Assembly (NCBI GenBank): GCA_964449135.1
Contig: CAYUXZ010000001.1
Span: forward strand, 48,838 to 112,837
Reading direction: 5' to 3'
Source of the DNA: SZAS-103 sp964449135
Lineage (GTDB): Bacteria > Pseudomonadota > Gammaproteobacteria > Xanthomonadales > Xanthomonadaceae
DNA length: 64,000 bases
Positions 26,081 to 33,648 of this stretch are shown piece by piece. Each line of letters opens with the position of its first letter. Position 1 is the first letter of the stretch. The position numbers were made by a program, and so were the translations under genes. The notes below the pieces were generated by a model that worked only from the letters and a program-made list of their open reading frames with translations, ran no database searches and was not told where the DNA came from.

Positions 26081-26090
26081 GAAACGTTTC
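26081..26090. promoter_or_regulatory. LacI-family-type operator candidate upstream of GH44 gene
   Basis: The 10-bp perfect palindrome GAAACGTTTC, with the central CG typical of LacI/GalR-family operators, sits 30 bp upstream of the GH44 start codon. No LacI-type regulator gene is in this window. Short palindromes arise by chance, so this is a candidate only. Confidence 0.4.
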
Positions 26091-26131
26091 GGGCAAGCGC
26101 GGGCAGTGTGTGCCCCGGTTCACGGATCGAA

Positions 26132-26147
26132 TGTGATCCGCGGCACA
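26132..26147. promoter_or_regulatory. CRP/Clp-like box upstream of GH44 gene
   Basis: TGTGA-N6-GCACA matches the CRP consensus at nine of ten specified bases, about 88 bp upstream of the GH44 start. In Xanthomonas, Clp activates an endoglucanase gene, which makes the location sensible. Confidence 0.42.
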
Positions 26148-26164
26148 AATCGGATCGCTGTCAT

Positions 26165-26650
26165 CTAGCCTGAGATCGCGGTCGGCAGCAGGCGATGGCT
26201 CGTGTCGATCAGTCCGTGTTCGATCAGGAATGCAAAAGCATCTTCCGCGTCGCGTTCGAACCACGCGCGCGCCGAACCGAGCCGGAACGTGTAGCCCCAG
26301 GCATCCATGTCGTCCATCAGCTGCGCGCTGCCGACGCCGGGGAGTTCGTCGGCGAGCAGGATCTGCAGCACGCAGGTCGCGTCTTCCTCGGCGACGGATT
26401 CGCTCGCGTTGGTGTGGATCGTCGCGCGGCGCTCGGCGGGCATCACGATCAGGTGCGCGGCTTCGTGCAGCAGCGAATGCACCGGCGTGTCGTCGCGCGC
26501 ATGGACGTCGTGGCCGATCAGGCCTGCTTCGGGCTCGCCCCAGAAACTTCCGGGAATCGGTTCACCGTCGGCGACGCGCTGCACTCTCAGGCTGTAGCGG
26601 GCGAGCAATGCAGTCGGCGCGGCGAAACCGATCTCGCCGACGGTCAGCAT
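26165..26650 (-). CDS. Conserved HEXXH protein downstream of minE
   Basis: A 161-residue, apparently cytosolic protein. It has one HEXXH motif (SLLHEAAHLIVMPAERR, His at about 62/66) followed by an acidic helix with SESVAEEDATCVLQILLADEL, whose Glu residues could supply a third zinc ligand. That arrangement suggests a small zincin-like peptidase, unproven. It lies 16 bp after minE on the same strand, so it is very likely the last gene of the GNAT-minCDE transcript. I do not recognise a named family, and a division role is only suggested by position. Confidence 0.7.
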   Translation of the reverse strand: MLTVGEIGFAAPTALLARYSLRVQRVADGEPIPGSFWGEPEAGLIGHDVHARDDTPVHSLLHEAAHLIVMPAERRATIHTNASESVAEEDATCVLQILLADELPGVGSAQLMDDMDAWGYTFRLGSARAWFERDAEDAFAFLIEHGLIDTSHRLLPTAISG

Positions 26651-26666
26651 CGGCGGTTTCGCTCGA

Positions 26667-26954
26667 TCAGCCGGCGACCGGCACGGCAGCGTCGGCGATC
26701 TCGTTCTTGCCGGGCAGCGACACCGAGATGTCGAGCACGTCGTGGCCGTCTTCCTTGATCAGGTCGACCTTGACCGCGTCGAAGTCCACGTTGACGTACT
26801 TGCGGATGGTCTCGAGCAGTTCGCGCCGCAGCATCGGCAGGTAGTCCGGTGTGCCGCGCGAGGTGCGTTCCTGCGCGACGATGATGCGCAGGCGCTCCTT
26901 CGCGATCGAGGCGGTGTTCTTGTTCTTGCTGCGCAGGAAGTCGAACAGTCCCAT
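26667..26954 (-). CDS. minE: Cell-division topological factor MinE
   Basis: Stimulates MinD ATPase and drives the oscillation that keeps FtsZ rings at midcell. The 95-residue product has the membrane-binding N-terminus MGLFDFLRS, the MinD-binding stretch ASIAKERLRIIVAQER, and the dimerisation beta-domain with YLPMLRRELLETIRKYVNVD. The C-terminal ten residues are Ala/Pro-rich and variable. It follows minD by two bases. Confidence 0.95.
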   Translation of the reverse strand: MGLFDFLRSKNKNTASIAKERLRIIVAQERTSRGTPDYLPMLRRELLETIRKYVNVDFDAVKVDLIKEDGHDVLDISVSLPGKNEIADAAVPVAG

Positions 26955-26956
26955 GT

Positions 26957-27934
26957 TCAGCCTCCGAAGATCTTCGAGAAGAAGCCTTTCTTCTCCACCG
27001 CGACGAAGCGCAGCGGGCGTTTTTCGCCGAGCAGCCTCGCGACCGCGTCCTCGTAGGCCTGGCCAGCCTGCGAGTTCGCATCCAGGATCACCGGCTCGCC
27101 GGAGTTCGACGACTGCAGCACTTCGGCCGCTTCGGGGATCACGCCGACCACGTCCAGACCGAGGATTTCCTGCACGTCCTTGATCGAGAGCATGTCGCCG
27201 GACTCGACGCGCCTGGGGCTGTAGCGGGTGAGCAGCAGGTGTTCCCGCACGCGCTCGCCTTTCTCGGCGCGGCGCGTCTTGCTCGCGAGCAGGCCGAGGA
27301 TGCGGTCGGAGTCGCGCACCGAACTGACTTCCGGGTTCACGACCACCACCGCCTGGTCGGCGAAATACATCGCGAGGAAAGCGCCTTTCTCGATGCCGGC
27401 CGGCGAATCGCAGACGATGTACTCGAAACCGTCCTCGGCCAGACCATCGAGCACCTTCTGCACGCCTTCCTTGGTCAGCGCGTCCTTGTCGCGCGTCTGC
27501 GAGGCGGCGAGCACGTAGAGGTTCTCGAAGCGCTTGTCCTTGATCAGCGCCTGCTTGAGGTTGCACTCGTTGTGGATGACGTTGACGAAGTCGTACACCA
27601 CGCGGCGCTCGCAGCCCATGATCAGGTCGAGGTTGCGCAGGCCGACGTCGAAGTCGATCACCGCGACGCGCTTGCCCATGCGTGCGAGGCCGCAGGCGAG
27701 GCTGGCGCTGGTCGTGGTCTTGCCGACGCCGCCCTTGCCGGAGGTGACGACGATGACCTCGGCCGTGCGTCGGGTCTCGGCCTTGGGCTCGGACGCGCCC
27801 GCGACGATCACCGGCGCGATCGTGATCGAGGGTTCGTTGGCGGCGGACATCGACGTCGCGGGATTCGCGGCGGGCACGTCGGCGTGTTTGTCCACGACGG
27901 TTTCGACGGCGCGGGCTTCTTCGTTGGCGGTCAT
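26957..27934 (-). CDS. minD: Septum-site ATPase MinD with N-terminal extension
   Basis: A ParA-type ATPase that recruits MinC to the membrane. The core carries SGKGGVGKTT (65-74), DFDVGLRNLDLIMGCE and DSPAGIEKG, and the membrane-targeting helix KKGFFSKIFGG closes the protein. Known MinD proteins start one or two residues before the AEVIVVTSGKGG strand. This one has about 57 extra residues, rich in Ala, Val, Pro and Glu and predicted disordered. The start is supported by a GAGGAG ribosome-binding site eight bases before the ATG and by an ATGA overlap with the minC stop. Met29 (27850) is a weaker alternative start and would still leave about 29 extra residues. Confidence 0.93.
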   Translation of the reverse strand: MTANEEARAVETVVDKHADVPAANPATSMSAANEPSITIAPVIVAGASEPKAETRRTAEVIVVTSGKGGVGKTTTSASLACGLARMGKRVAVIDFDVGLRNLDLIMGCERRVVYDFVNVIHNECNLKQALIKDKRFENLYVLAASQTRDKDALTKEGVQKVLDGLAEDGFEYIVCDSPAGIEKGAFLAMYFADQAVVVVNPEVSSVRDSDRILGLLASKTRRAEKGERVREHLLLTRYSPRRVESGDMLSIKDVQEILGLDVVGVIPEAAEVLQSSNSGEPVILDANSQAGQAYEDAVARLLGEKRPLRFVAVEKKGFFSKIFGG

Positions 27935-28704
27935 CAGGCGAGCTCCTCGATTCGCAATGCATCGTTGTGCAACCACACCTGCACGGCTTTGCCGTGCAAG
28001 GCGACCGGTATTTCATCCAGCACCTTGTAGTGACCGGCGACGGCCACGAGTTCGGCGTGGAATTCGCGGCAGAAGATCCGCGCGCTGGTATCGCCCTGCG
28101 CGCCGGCCAGCGCGCGTCCGCGCAGGGGGCCGTAGATGTGCACGGAACCGTCGGCGATCACTTCCGCGCCCGCGCCGACCATCGCGCAAACCGTGAGGTC
28201 GCGGTTCTGCGCGTAGATCTGCTGGCCGGAGCGCACGGGCGCTACGTGCATCATTCCCGGCGAAACAGGAGGCGCGGGAGCGACCGGTTCGGGGGCACGT
28301 TCGGCCTCGGCCGCTTCGTTGATCGTGGCCGCGGGTGGAGGCTGCGCGATCTCGGCGGCGCGTTCGTACTGCGCGCGGAACTTCGCGAGCAGCGGCAGTC
28401 CGATTTCGCGCGACAGCGCCTCGACTTCGCTGGTGCCGAACGCGAGCGCGACCGGCAGCACGCCGGCCTGCTTCAATCCGTTCACGAGTTCGCGCGCGGT
28501 CGCCGCGTCGGGGCAGCGGCTCAGCGAGCCGAAATCCACGACCACCGCGGCACGCTCGAACAATTTGGGCGCGCGCTGCACGCGCTCGCGCATCTCGGCG
28601 ACGAGTTTGTCGACGTCTAGGGTGCGGATGCGGAGGTTGGCGATGCCGACCTGGCCGATCTTGAGCTCGCCGGCCTGCTCGTAGTCGGTGGCGATCGCTG
28701 CCAT
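27934..28704 (-). CDS. minC: Septum-site determining protein MinC
   Basis: Inhibits FtsZ polymerisation away from midcell. The 256-residue product has the N-terminal FtsZ-binding domain (about 1-110, VVVDFGSLSR), a Pro/Ala/Glu-rich linker, and the C-terminal beta-helix with RSGQQIYAQNRDLTVCAMVGAGAEVIADG and HIYGPLRGRALAGAQGD, which binds MinD. The start at 28704 overlaps the stop of the GNAT gene by one base (TGATG); the stop overlaps minD. Confidence 0.95.
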   Translation of the reverse strand: MAAIATDYEQAGELKIGQVGIANLRIRTLDVDKLVAEMRERVQRAPKLFERAAVVVDFGSLSRCPDAATARELVNGLKQAGVLPVALAFGTSEVEALSREIGLPLLAKFRAQYERAAEIAQPPPAATINEAAEAERAPEPVAPAPPVSPGMMHVAPVRSGQQIYAQNRDLTVCAMVGAGAEVIADGSVHIYGPLRGRALAGAQGDTSARIFCREFHAELVAVAGHYKVLDEIPVALHGKAVQVWLHNDALRIEELA

Positions 28705-29312
28705 CAGGTGCCCGTCGCGCGTTGTTCGGAAGCCGCGGCCAGCGCGCGTGCGCGCAGCCAATCCACTTCGGGAAGCGCGTGCGTCTCGCCTTGCAGATAG
28801 GTTTCACGCACCCAGGCGAAGCTGCACAGTTCCTTGACCAGCAGCGACACGCGCTGATCGACGCCGGGCATGACCTGCTGGCCGACTTCGTGGAATCCGA
28901 AGCTGCCGTGGAAGAGCAGGGCGGGATTGCTGCCGGGCGCCATGAACACTTCGCAGGCCAGGCGCGGCGAGCGCACTTCCGCGAAGCTCTGCACGTCGGC
29001 GTAGAACACATGGCCGAGCCCCGCGCCGCGATGCGCGCCGGCGATCACGATGCGGTCGATGTAGACGAACTCCGGATAGTGCTCGCGGAACCACAGGAAG
29101 TTCGGGCTGTCGTAGCCCGCATCCGGCGTCAGTGCGATCAGGAAACCGGCGAGGTGGCCGCCGGTTTCGGCAACGCGGAAATAGGCGGCGTGCCGCCAGA
29201 AGAAGGCGATCTGTTCGGCGTCGAGGGGGAGGATGCCCGCGCCCGCGGCATTGTTGAGGGCCAGTACCGAATCCAGCTCGTGCTCGCGCACGTCGCGGAT
29301 GACCATCGCCAT
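28704..29312 (-). CDS. GNAT acetyltransferase heading the min operon
   Basis: A 202-residue N-acetyltransferase-fold protein. The acetyl-CoA site is recognisable at IDRIVIAGAHRGAGLGHVFYADVQSFAE, preceded by strands with AGFLIALTPDAGYDSPNFLWF. Substrate unknown. The start MAMVIRDVRE (29312) gives a normal N-terminus. It is translationally coupled to minC and therefore almost certainly transcribed with minCDE. From memory, the same neighbour precedes minC in other Xanthomonadales. Confidence 0.85.
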   Translation of the reverse strand: MAMVIRDVREHELDSVLALNNAAGAGILPLDAEQIAFFWRHAAYFRVAETGGHLAGFLIALTPDAGYDSPNFLWFREHYPEFVYIDRIVIAGAHRGAGLGHVFYADVQSFAEVRSPRLACEVFMAPGSNPALLFHGSFGFHEVGQQVMPGVDQRVSLLVKELCSFAWVRETYLQGETHALPEVDWLRARALAAASEQRATGT

Positions 29313-29367
29313 GCAGTCCGTACTCCGGGTCCAAGGGCGGTAGTGCAGGATGCCTCGCCGCCCCCGG

Positions 29368-29398
29368 ATTATGCCACTGTCCCGGCCCGGAAACACAA
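29368..29398 (-). promoter_or_regulatory. Possible promoter of the GNAT-minCDE operon
   Basis: Read on the minus strand: TTGTGT, a 19-bp spacer, then CATAAT (plus-strand 29368-29373), about 55 bp upstream of the GNAT start. Spacing and hexamers are imperfect. Confidence 0.3.
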
Positions 29399-29472
29399 CA
29401 TCTTGTGGTCGTCGTCCGGCGGGTGGTCGGTGGGCATGACTTTGGGCCCGTACGCTGCGGTGCAGCGAGACC

Positions 29473-29478
29473 TATGAT
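29473..29478 (+). promoter_or_regulatory. -10 element of the two-component operon
   Basis: TATGAT (five of six) ends six bases before the sensor kinase ATG, so the transcript would start at or beside that codon (leaderless). No -35 is recognisable. Confidence 0.38.
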
Positions 29479-29484
29479 GCCGGC

Positions 29485-30657
29485 ATGTTGGGTCGGATCA
29501 GCCACAACCAGCTCCTGCGTTATGCCGGCCTGTTCACCTGGGCGACGGTGAGCATCCCGCTGTGGTTCATCTCCTCGGAACTGCCGGCGGAGGAGAGCAT
29601 CGAGCAGGTCGCTGCGGTGTCGAACTTCCGCTGGTGGGTGGTCGCCTATTTGGCGTTCGGCGCCGGCTACTGGATGGTGACCCGACGGCTGGGCGTGCGC
29701 AGACCGCGCTGGTACGACTATCTGCTGCTACTGGTGCTGACCGCGTCAGCGATCGCCGTCTGCCAGTTCAGCCGCAGCGGGCTGGGCGGTATCTTGCTGC
29801 TGGTGATCGCGGGCGTCCTGCCGTGGCTGCTGCCGCTGCGGATCGGCATCCCGTGGCTGCTGCTGCAGCACCTCGCGCTCATTCCGGTCTTCGCGAAGCT
29901 GCCGAACTGGTCGATCGGCGATGCGGTCCTGCAGTCCATGTTGTTCATCGGCTATTCCAGCTTCATCTTCATCACCGCGCTGGTCGCGCGGCAGCAGGCG
30001 CAGGCGCGCGAGGAGCAGCGCCGGCTCAACAACGAACTGCGCGCCACGCGCGCGCTGCTCGCCGAAGGCAGCCGGCTGTCCGAGCGGATGCGTATCTCGC
30101 GCGAGCTCCACGACCTGCTTGGCCACCACCTAACCGCGCTGAGCCTGAACCTGGAAGTCGCCAGCCACCTGGAAGACGGCGGGAAGGTGCAGGAGCACGT
30201 GCGCCAGGCGCACACGTTGGCGCGACTGCTGCTGACCGACGTGCGCGAGGCGGTGAGCCAGTTGCGCGAGGACGGCGCGGTCGAGATGGGGCCGGCCCTG
30301 CGCACGCTGGCCGACGGCGTGCTCGCCCCGGACATCCACCTGGAGTTGCCCGAGCCCTTCCTCGTCGAAGACCCCGAGCACGCGAACGTGCTGCTTCGCT
30401 GCGCGCAGGAGATCATCACCAACACCGTGCGACACGCGCAGGCCGAGAACCTCTGGTTGCGCTTCCGCCAGTCGCCGGCGGCGATCGAGATCGAGGCCGG
30501 CGACGACGGGTGCGGCGTGGATCAGCTCGCGATCGGCAACGGCCTGCGCGGGATGCGCGAGCGCTTGGCGCAGCACGCGGGTACAGTGCAAATCAAGACC
30601 GCGCAGGGGCAGGGGTTCGCGCTGACCCTGAGCCTGCCATTGGAGAAACCCGCATGA
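29485..30657 (+). CDS. NarL-type sensor histidine kinase (HisKA_3)
   Basis: A 390-residue membrane sensor kinase. Five or six hydrophobic helices (about 15-170) form the input part, with no periplasmic domain of any size, as in DesK-like thermosensor or lipid-sensing kinases. A coiled coil leads to the phosphoacceptor His209 in RISRELHDLLGHHLTALSLNLE. The ATPase domain shows CAQEIITNTVRHAQAENL, AGDDGCGVDQLAIGNGLRGMRERL and QGFALTLSLP. Its stop overlaps the regulator ATG by four bases. The signal sensed is unknown. Confidence 0.92.
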   Translation: MLGRISHNQLLRYAGLFTWATVSIPLWFISSELPAEESIEQVAAVSNFRWWVVAYLAFGAGYWMVTRRLGVRRPRWYDYLLLLVLTASAIAVCQFSRSGLGGILLLVIAGVLPWLLPLRIGIPWLLLQHLALIPVFAKLPNWSIGDAVLQSMLFIGYSSFIFITALVARQQAQAREEQRRLNNELRATRALLAEGSRLSERMRISRELHDLLGHHLTALSLNLEVASHLEDGGKVQEHVRQAHTLARLLLTDVREAVSQLREDGAVEMGPALRTLADGVLAPDIHLELPEPFLVEDPEHANVLLRCAQEIITNTVRHAQAENLWLRFRQSPAAIEIEAGDDGCGVDQLAIGNGLRGMRERLAQHAGTVQIKTAQGQGFALTLSLPLEKPA

Positions 30658-31295
30658 TCCGTGTGTGCCTGGTGGACGACCAAACTTTGGTGCGGCAGGG
30701 CATCCGCTCGCTGCTCGCGCTCGCCGACGATGTCGAGGTGATCGGCGAGGCCGCGGACGGCAAGCAGGCGGTGGACCTGATCCCGCAGCTCAAGCCCGAC
30801 GTCGTGCTGATGGACATGCGCATGCCGCAGATGTCTGGACTCGAAGCGTTGCAGTCGTTGAATGCCAGCGGCGCACTGCCGCCGACCATCATCCTGACCA
30901 CCTTCGACGACGACCAGCTCGTGCTCGCGGGGATCAAGGCCGGCGCGCGCGGCTACCTGCTCAAGGACGTCTCGCTGGAACAACTCGTCACCGCGATCCA
31001 GACCGTCGCCGACGGCGGCTCGCTCGTGCAGCCGGCAGTGACTCAGCGCCTGCTGTCGGGCCTGGAGCACATGAACAACGCCTTCGTGAGCCTGGAACGG
31101 CCCGACCCGCTGACTGACCGCGAGACCGAGATCCTGCGGCTGATGGCGGGTGGCTTCTCCAACAAGGAAATCGCGAACTCGCTGCGCGTCGCCGAGGGCA
31201 CGGTGAAGAACCACGTGTCGAACATACTGTCGAAGCTCGGCGTGCGCGACCGCACGCGCGCGGTGCTCAAGGCATTTGAACTCGGCCTGGTCTGA
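30654..31295 (+). CDS. NarL/LuxR-family response regulator
   Basis: A 213-residue DNA-binding regulator paired with the preceding kinase. The receiver domain has the acidic pocket Asp8/Asp9 and phosphoacceptor Asp54 in VVLMDMRMPQMSG, with LTTFDDD and GARGYLLKD at the switch. The LuxR-type helix-turn-helix is LTDRETEILRLMAGGFSNKEIA then LRVAEGTVKNHVSNIL. Targets are not evident; the downstream SRPBCC gene is a candidate only by position. Confidence 0.94.
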   Translation: MIRVCLVDDQTLVRQGIRSLLALADDVEVIGEAADGKQAVDLIPQLKPDVVLMDMRMPQMSGLEALQSLNASGALPPTIILTTFDDDQLVLAGIKAGARGYLLKDVSLEQLVTAIQTVADGGSLVQPAVTQRLLSGLEHMNNAFVSLERPDPLTDRETEILRLMAGGFSNKEIANSLRVAEGTVKNHVSNILSKLGVRDRTRAVLKAFELGLV

Positions 31296-31493
31296 GAGTG
31301 GGCCACCGCTGCCTGCGCCTGGCGGTTCGGACGGCTCGAACCGGCCGGAACCGTGCGACGGGTGGCTGCGCGGCCGTCCCGTTCCCTGTTAGCATTGCGG
31401 CTCGCCCGCGCGACGCTCAGGTCGCCGTGCCGCACCGCCGGAAGCACCGATTCCGCGGCGCCTTTCCGACGAGACGTTGACTGGAGATTGGGA

Positions 31494-32579
31494 ATGAACC
31501 GTTTACTCGAACTGTTGATCGCCCTGGCGATCGTGGTCGTGATCGCTGTCGCGGTCGGCGTGTGCCTGCCTTCGCACCAGCACGTGTCGCATGTCACCGA
31601 GACCAACCGCCCGTTGCCGGTGGTGTTCGACATGCTCAGCAGCTTCAAGCGGTTCAAGGATTGGAGCGCGATCCACAACTTCGACCCGAAGGCCAAGGTC
31701 ACGGTCCAGGCCAGCCCGGACAGCGGCAAGGGCGCGCGCGTGGATTTCGTTTCCGCGAACCGCCAGATCGGCAGCGGCAGCTGGCAGATCGAGGACCTCG
31801 TCGATGGCGAGAAGATCGTTTACAGGATCGAAAACGGCGATTACGGCGACAACAAGACGATGACGCTGCGCTTCAAGCGCACCGGCAACCAGAAGCTGTC
31901 GGTCGAGATCACCGAGTCGTACGACGTGGATTACGGCTGGAACCTGTTCGGTCGCTACGCCGGCCTGTACGTCAGCCGCAGCGTCGGCGACACGATGAAG
32001 ACCAGCCTGGCCAACCTCAACGCGTTGCTGGCGACGATTCCGAAGTTCGACTACACCCAGCTCACGATCCTGCCGAAGATCGTGGATCTTCCGGCCGAGA
32101 ACCTGCTCGTCGCGCCCACCACGTCAAAGCGCACCGACCGCGACATCCAGACCGCGATGCAGGCCCAGGAAAAATGGGTGCGGCAGGTCATCGACCACAA
32201 TCCCGATCTGGAAGCCACCGGTCCGGTGCGCATCATCACCACCAATTTCGGCGCCGACACCTACGAGTTCGACCTCGCGATTCCGGTCCACAAGAAAGGC
32301 GAGGCCGCTGGTGCCGCGCCGTCGCAGTTGAACGTCAAGCTCGAGGGTCCGGTGAAGTACCTGCAGACCCAGGCCGCGCGTGCGGTCACCACCACCTACG
32401 GCGGCGAAATGGCGGCACTGCCGGCCGATCGCGATTCGATGCGCGCATGGGCGATCACCCACGGCGAGGATGTCGGCGACCGCCCCTACGAGGTCTACAC
32501 CAAAGGCGTGGACGCGGCGTTCACCGACGCGGGCGAATTCACCCTCTACTGGCCGCTCAAGCCGCAGGGCGGCAAGTAA
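31494..32579 (+). CDS. SRPBCC (START-like) family protein with signal anchor
   Basis: A 361-residue product with an N-terminal hydrophobic helix (LLIALAIVVVIAVAVGV), then a polyketide-cyclase/SRPBCC lipid-binding fold (HVTETNRPLPVVFDMLSSFK, FKDWSAIHNFDPKAKVT, ESYDVDYGWNLFGRYAGLYV). A second half resembles a GyrI-like effector-binding domain (about 190-361: IVDLPAENLLVAPTTS to EFTLYWPLKP). The function is not established; binding of a hydrophobic ligand in the periplasm is the likely theme. A GGAG ribosome-binding site precedes the ATG. The 198-bp upstream gap holds a 7-bp hairpin (31323-31343) and no convincing promoter. Confidence 0.8.
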   Translation: MNRLLELLIALAIVVVIAVAVGVCLPSHQHVSHVTETNRPLPVVFDMLSSFKRFKDWSAIHNFDPKAKVTVQASPDSGKGARVDFVSANRQIGSGSWQIEDLVDGEKIVYRIENGDYGDNKTMTLRFKRTGNQKLSVEITESYDVDYGWNLFGRYAGLYVSRSVGDTMKTSLANLNALLATIPKFDYTQLTILPKIVDLPAENLLVAPTTSKRTDRDIQTAMQAQEKWVRQVIDHNPDLEATGPVRIITTNFGADTYEFDLAIPVHKKGEAAGAAPSQLNVKLEGPVKYLQTQAARAVTTTYGGEMAALPADRDSMRAWAITHGEDVGDRPYEVYTKGVDAAFTDAGEFTLYWPLKPQGGK

Positions 32580-32605
32580 CAATCGACGCTTCCGACGATC
32601 GGATC

Positions 32606-32634
32606 CGCTCCGCCGCTGCAATGGCGGCGGAGCG
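32606..32634. repeat. 11-bp inverted repeat
   Basis: Stem 32606-32616 with 32624-32634, 7-nt loop, 27 bp after the SRPBCC stop. Perfect but without a T-tract; it may be a 3'-end structure of the upstream mRNA. Confidence 0.5.
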
Positions 32635-32652
32635 CACTATCCCGATGGTGTC

Positions 32653-32690
32653 GCACGATCCGGCTCCATCCGATCATGACCGGATCGTGC
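32653..32690. repeat. 11-bp inverted repeat upstream of the ABC operon
   Basis: GCACGATCCGG (32653-32663) and its exact complement CCGGATCGTGC (32680-32690) are separated by 16 bp and end 34 bp before the ABC ATPase start. Position and arm spacing suit a regulator-binding site; a cruciform or terminator is possible. Confidence 0.5.
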
Positions 32691-32724
32691 CAGCGCTTTC
32701 CACGCAAAATCCGTTCCCCGGCCG

Positions 32725-33648
32725 ATGATCGAAACCCAGCAGTTGTGCAAACGCTATGGCCGGATCACCGCCGTTGACGCGGTGAGCTTCACCGTCCGCC
32801 CCGGCGAAGTGCTGGGTTTCCTCGGCCCGAACGGCGCGGGCAAATCCACCACGATGCGGATGCTCGCCGGTTTCCTCGCGCCGACGAGCGGGAGCGCGAA
32901 AGTCTGCGGCCACGACGTGGCGAACGATTCGCTCGCGGCGCGGCGCTGCCTGGGATACCTGCCCGAAGGCGCCCCCAGCTACGGCGAGATGCGCGTGCGG
33001 GATTTCCTCGCGTTCGTCGCCGACGCGCACCGCCTCGATCCAGAGCAGCGTCGGCGCCGCCTGGGCGAAGTGACCGAACGGCTCGCGCTGGGATCGGTGT
33101 TGCGCCAGCGCATCGACACCTTGTCGAAAGGATTCCGCCGCCGCGTCGCGCTGGCCGCCGCGATCATCCACGATCCGCCCGCATTGCTGCTCGACGAGCC
33201 CACCGACGGCCTCGACCCGAACCAGAAACACGACGTGCGCAGGCTGATCCTGGACATGGCGCGCGATCGCACGATCGTGATCTCCACCCACATCCTCGAG
33301 GAAGTGCAGGCGCTGTGCACGCGCGCGATCGTGATCGCGCGCGGCAGGCTGCTCGCCGATGCGACGCCCGCAGAACTCGAGCGGCGTTCGCGCTACCACG
33401 GCGCGGTGTCGCTGCAGGCCGGCGACAGCGTGGCTGCGCGCGTGGCGCTCGAAGAACTGCCGGTGGTCGCGGGCGTCGAAGCGGACGGCGATCGCCTGAT
33501 CGCCTTCGGCAAGCCGGGCGTCGAGTTGCTGTCGCAGGTCGCCGAGCGCCTGCGCGCGCGCGGCGTTGCGTACTCGGACGCGCGCGTCGAACGCGGCCGC
33601 CTCGACGACGTATTCCGCAGCCTCACCCGCGACGGGGAACCGACATGA
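32725..33648 (+). CDS. ABC transporter ATPase (GldA/NatA type)
   Basis: A 307-residue ATPase of the ABC-2 type. Walker A GPNGAGKST is at about 35-43, Q-loop region YLPEGAPSYGEM, signature LSKGFRRRVALAAA (the usual LSGG or LSKG class), Walker B ALLLDEPTDGLDP, and switch STHILEEV. The C-terminal 80 residues resemble the regulatory tail of GldA. It starts an operon with an ABC-2 permease and a GldG-like protein; the stop overlaps the permease ATG. Confidence 0.93.
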   Translation: MIETQQLCKRYGRITAVDAVSFTVRPGEVLGFLGPNGAGKSTTMRMLAGFLAPTSGSAKVCGHDVANDSLAARRCLGYLPEGAPSYGEMRVRDFLAFVADAHRLDPEQRRRRLGEVTERLALGSVLRQRIDTLSKGFRRRVALAAAIIHDPPALLLDEPTDGLDPNQKHDVRRLILDMARDRTIVISTHILEEVQALCTRAIVIARGRLLADATPAELERRSRYHGAVSLQAGDSVAARVALEELPVVAGVEADGDRLIAFGKPGVELLSQVAERLRARGVAYSDARVERGRLDDVFRSLTRDGEPT

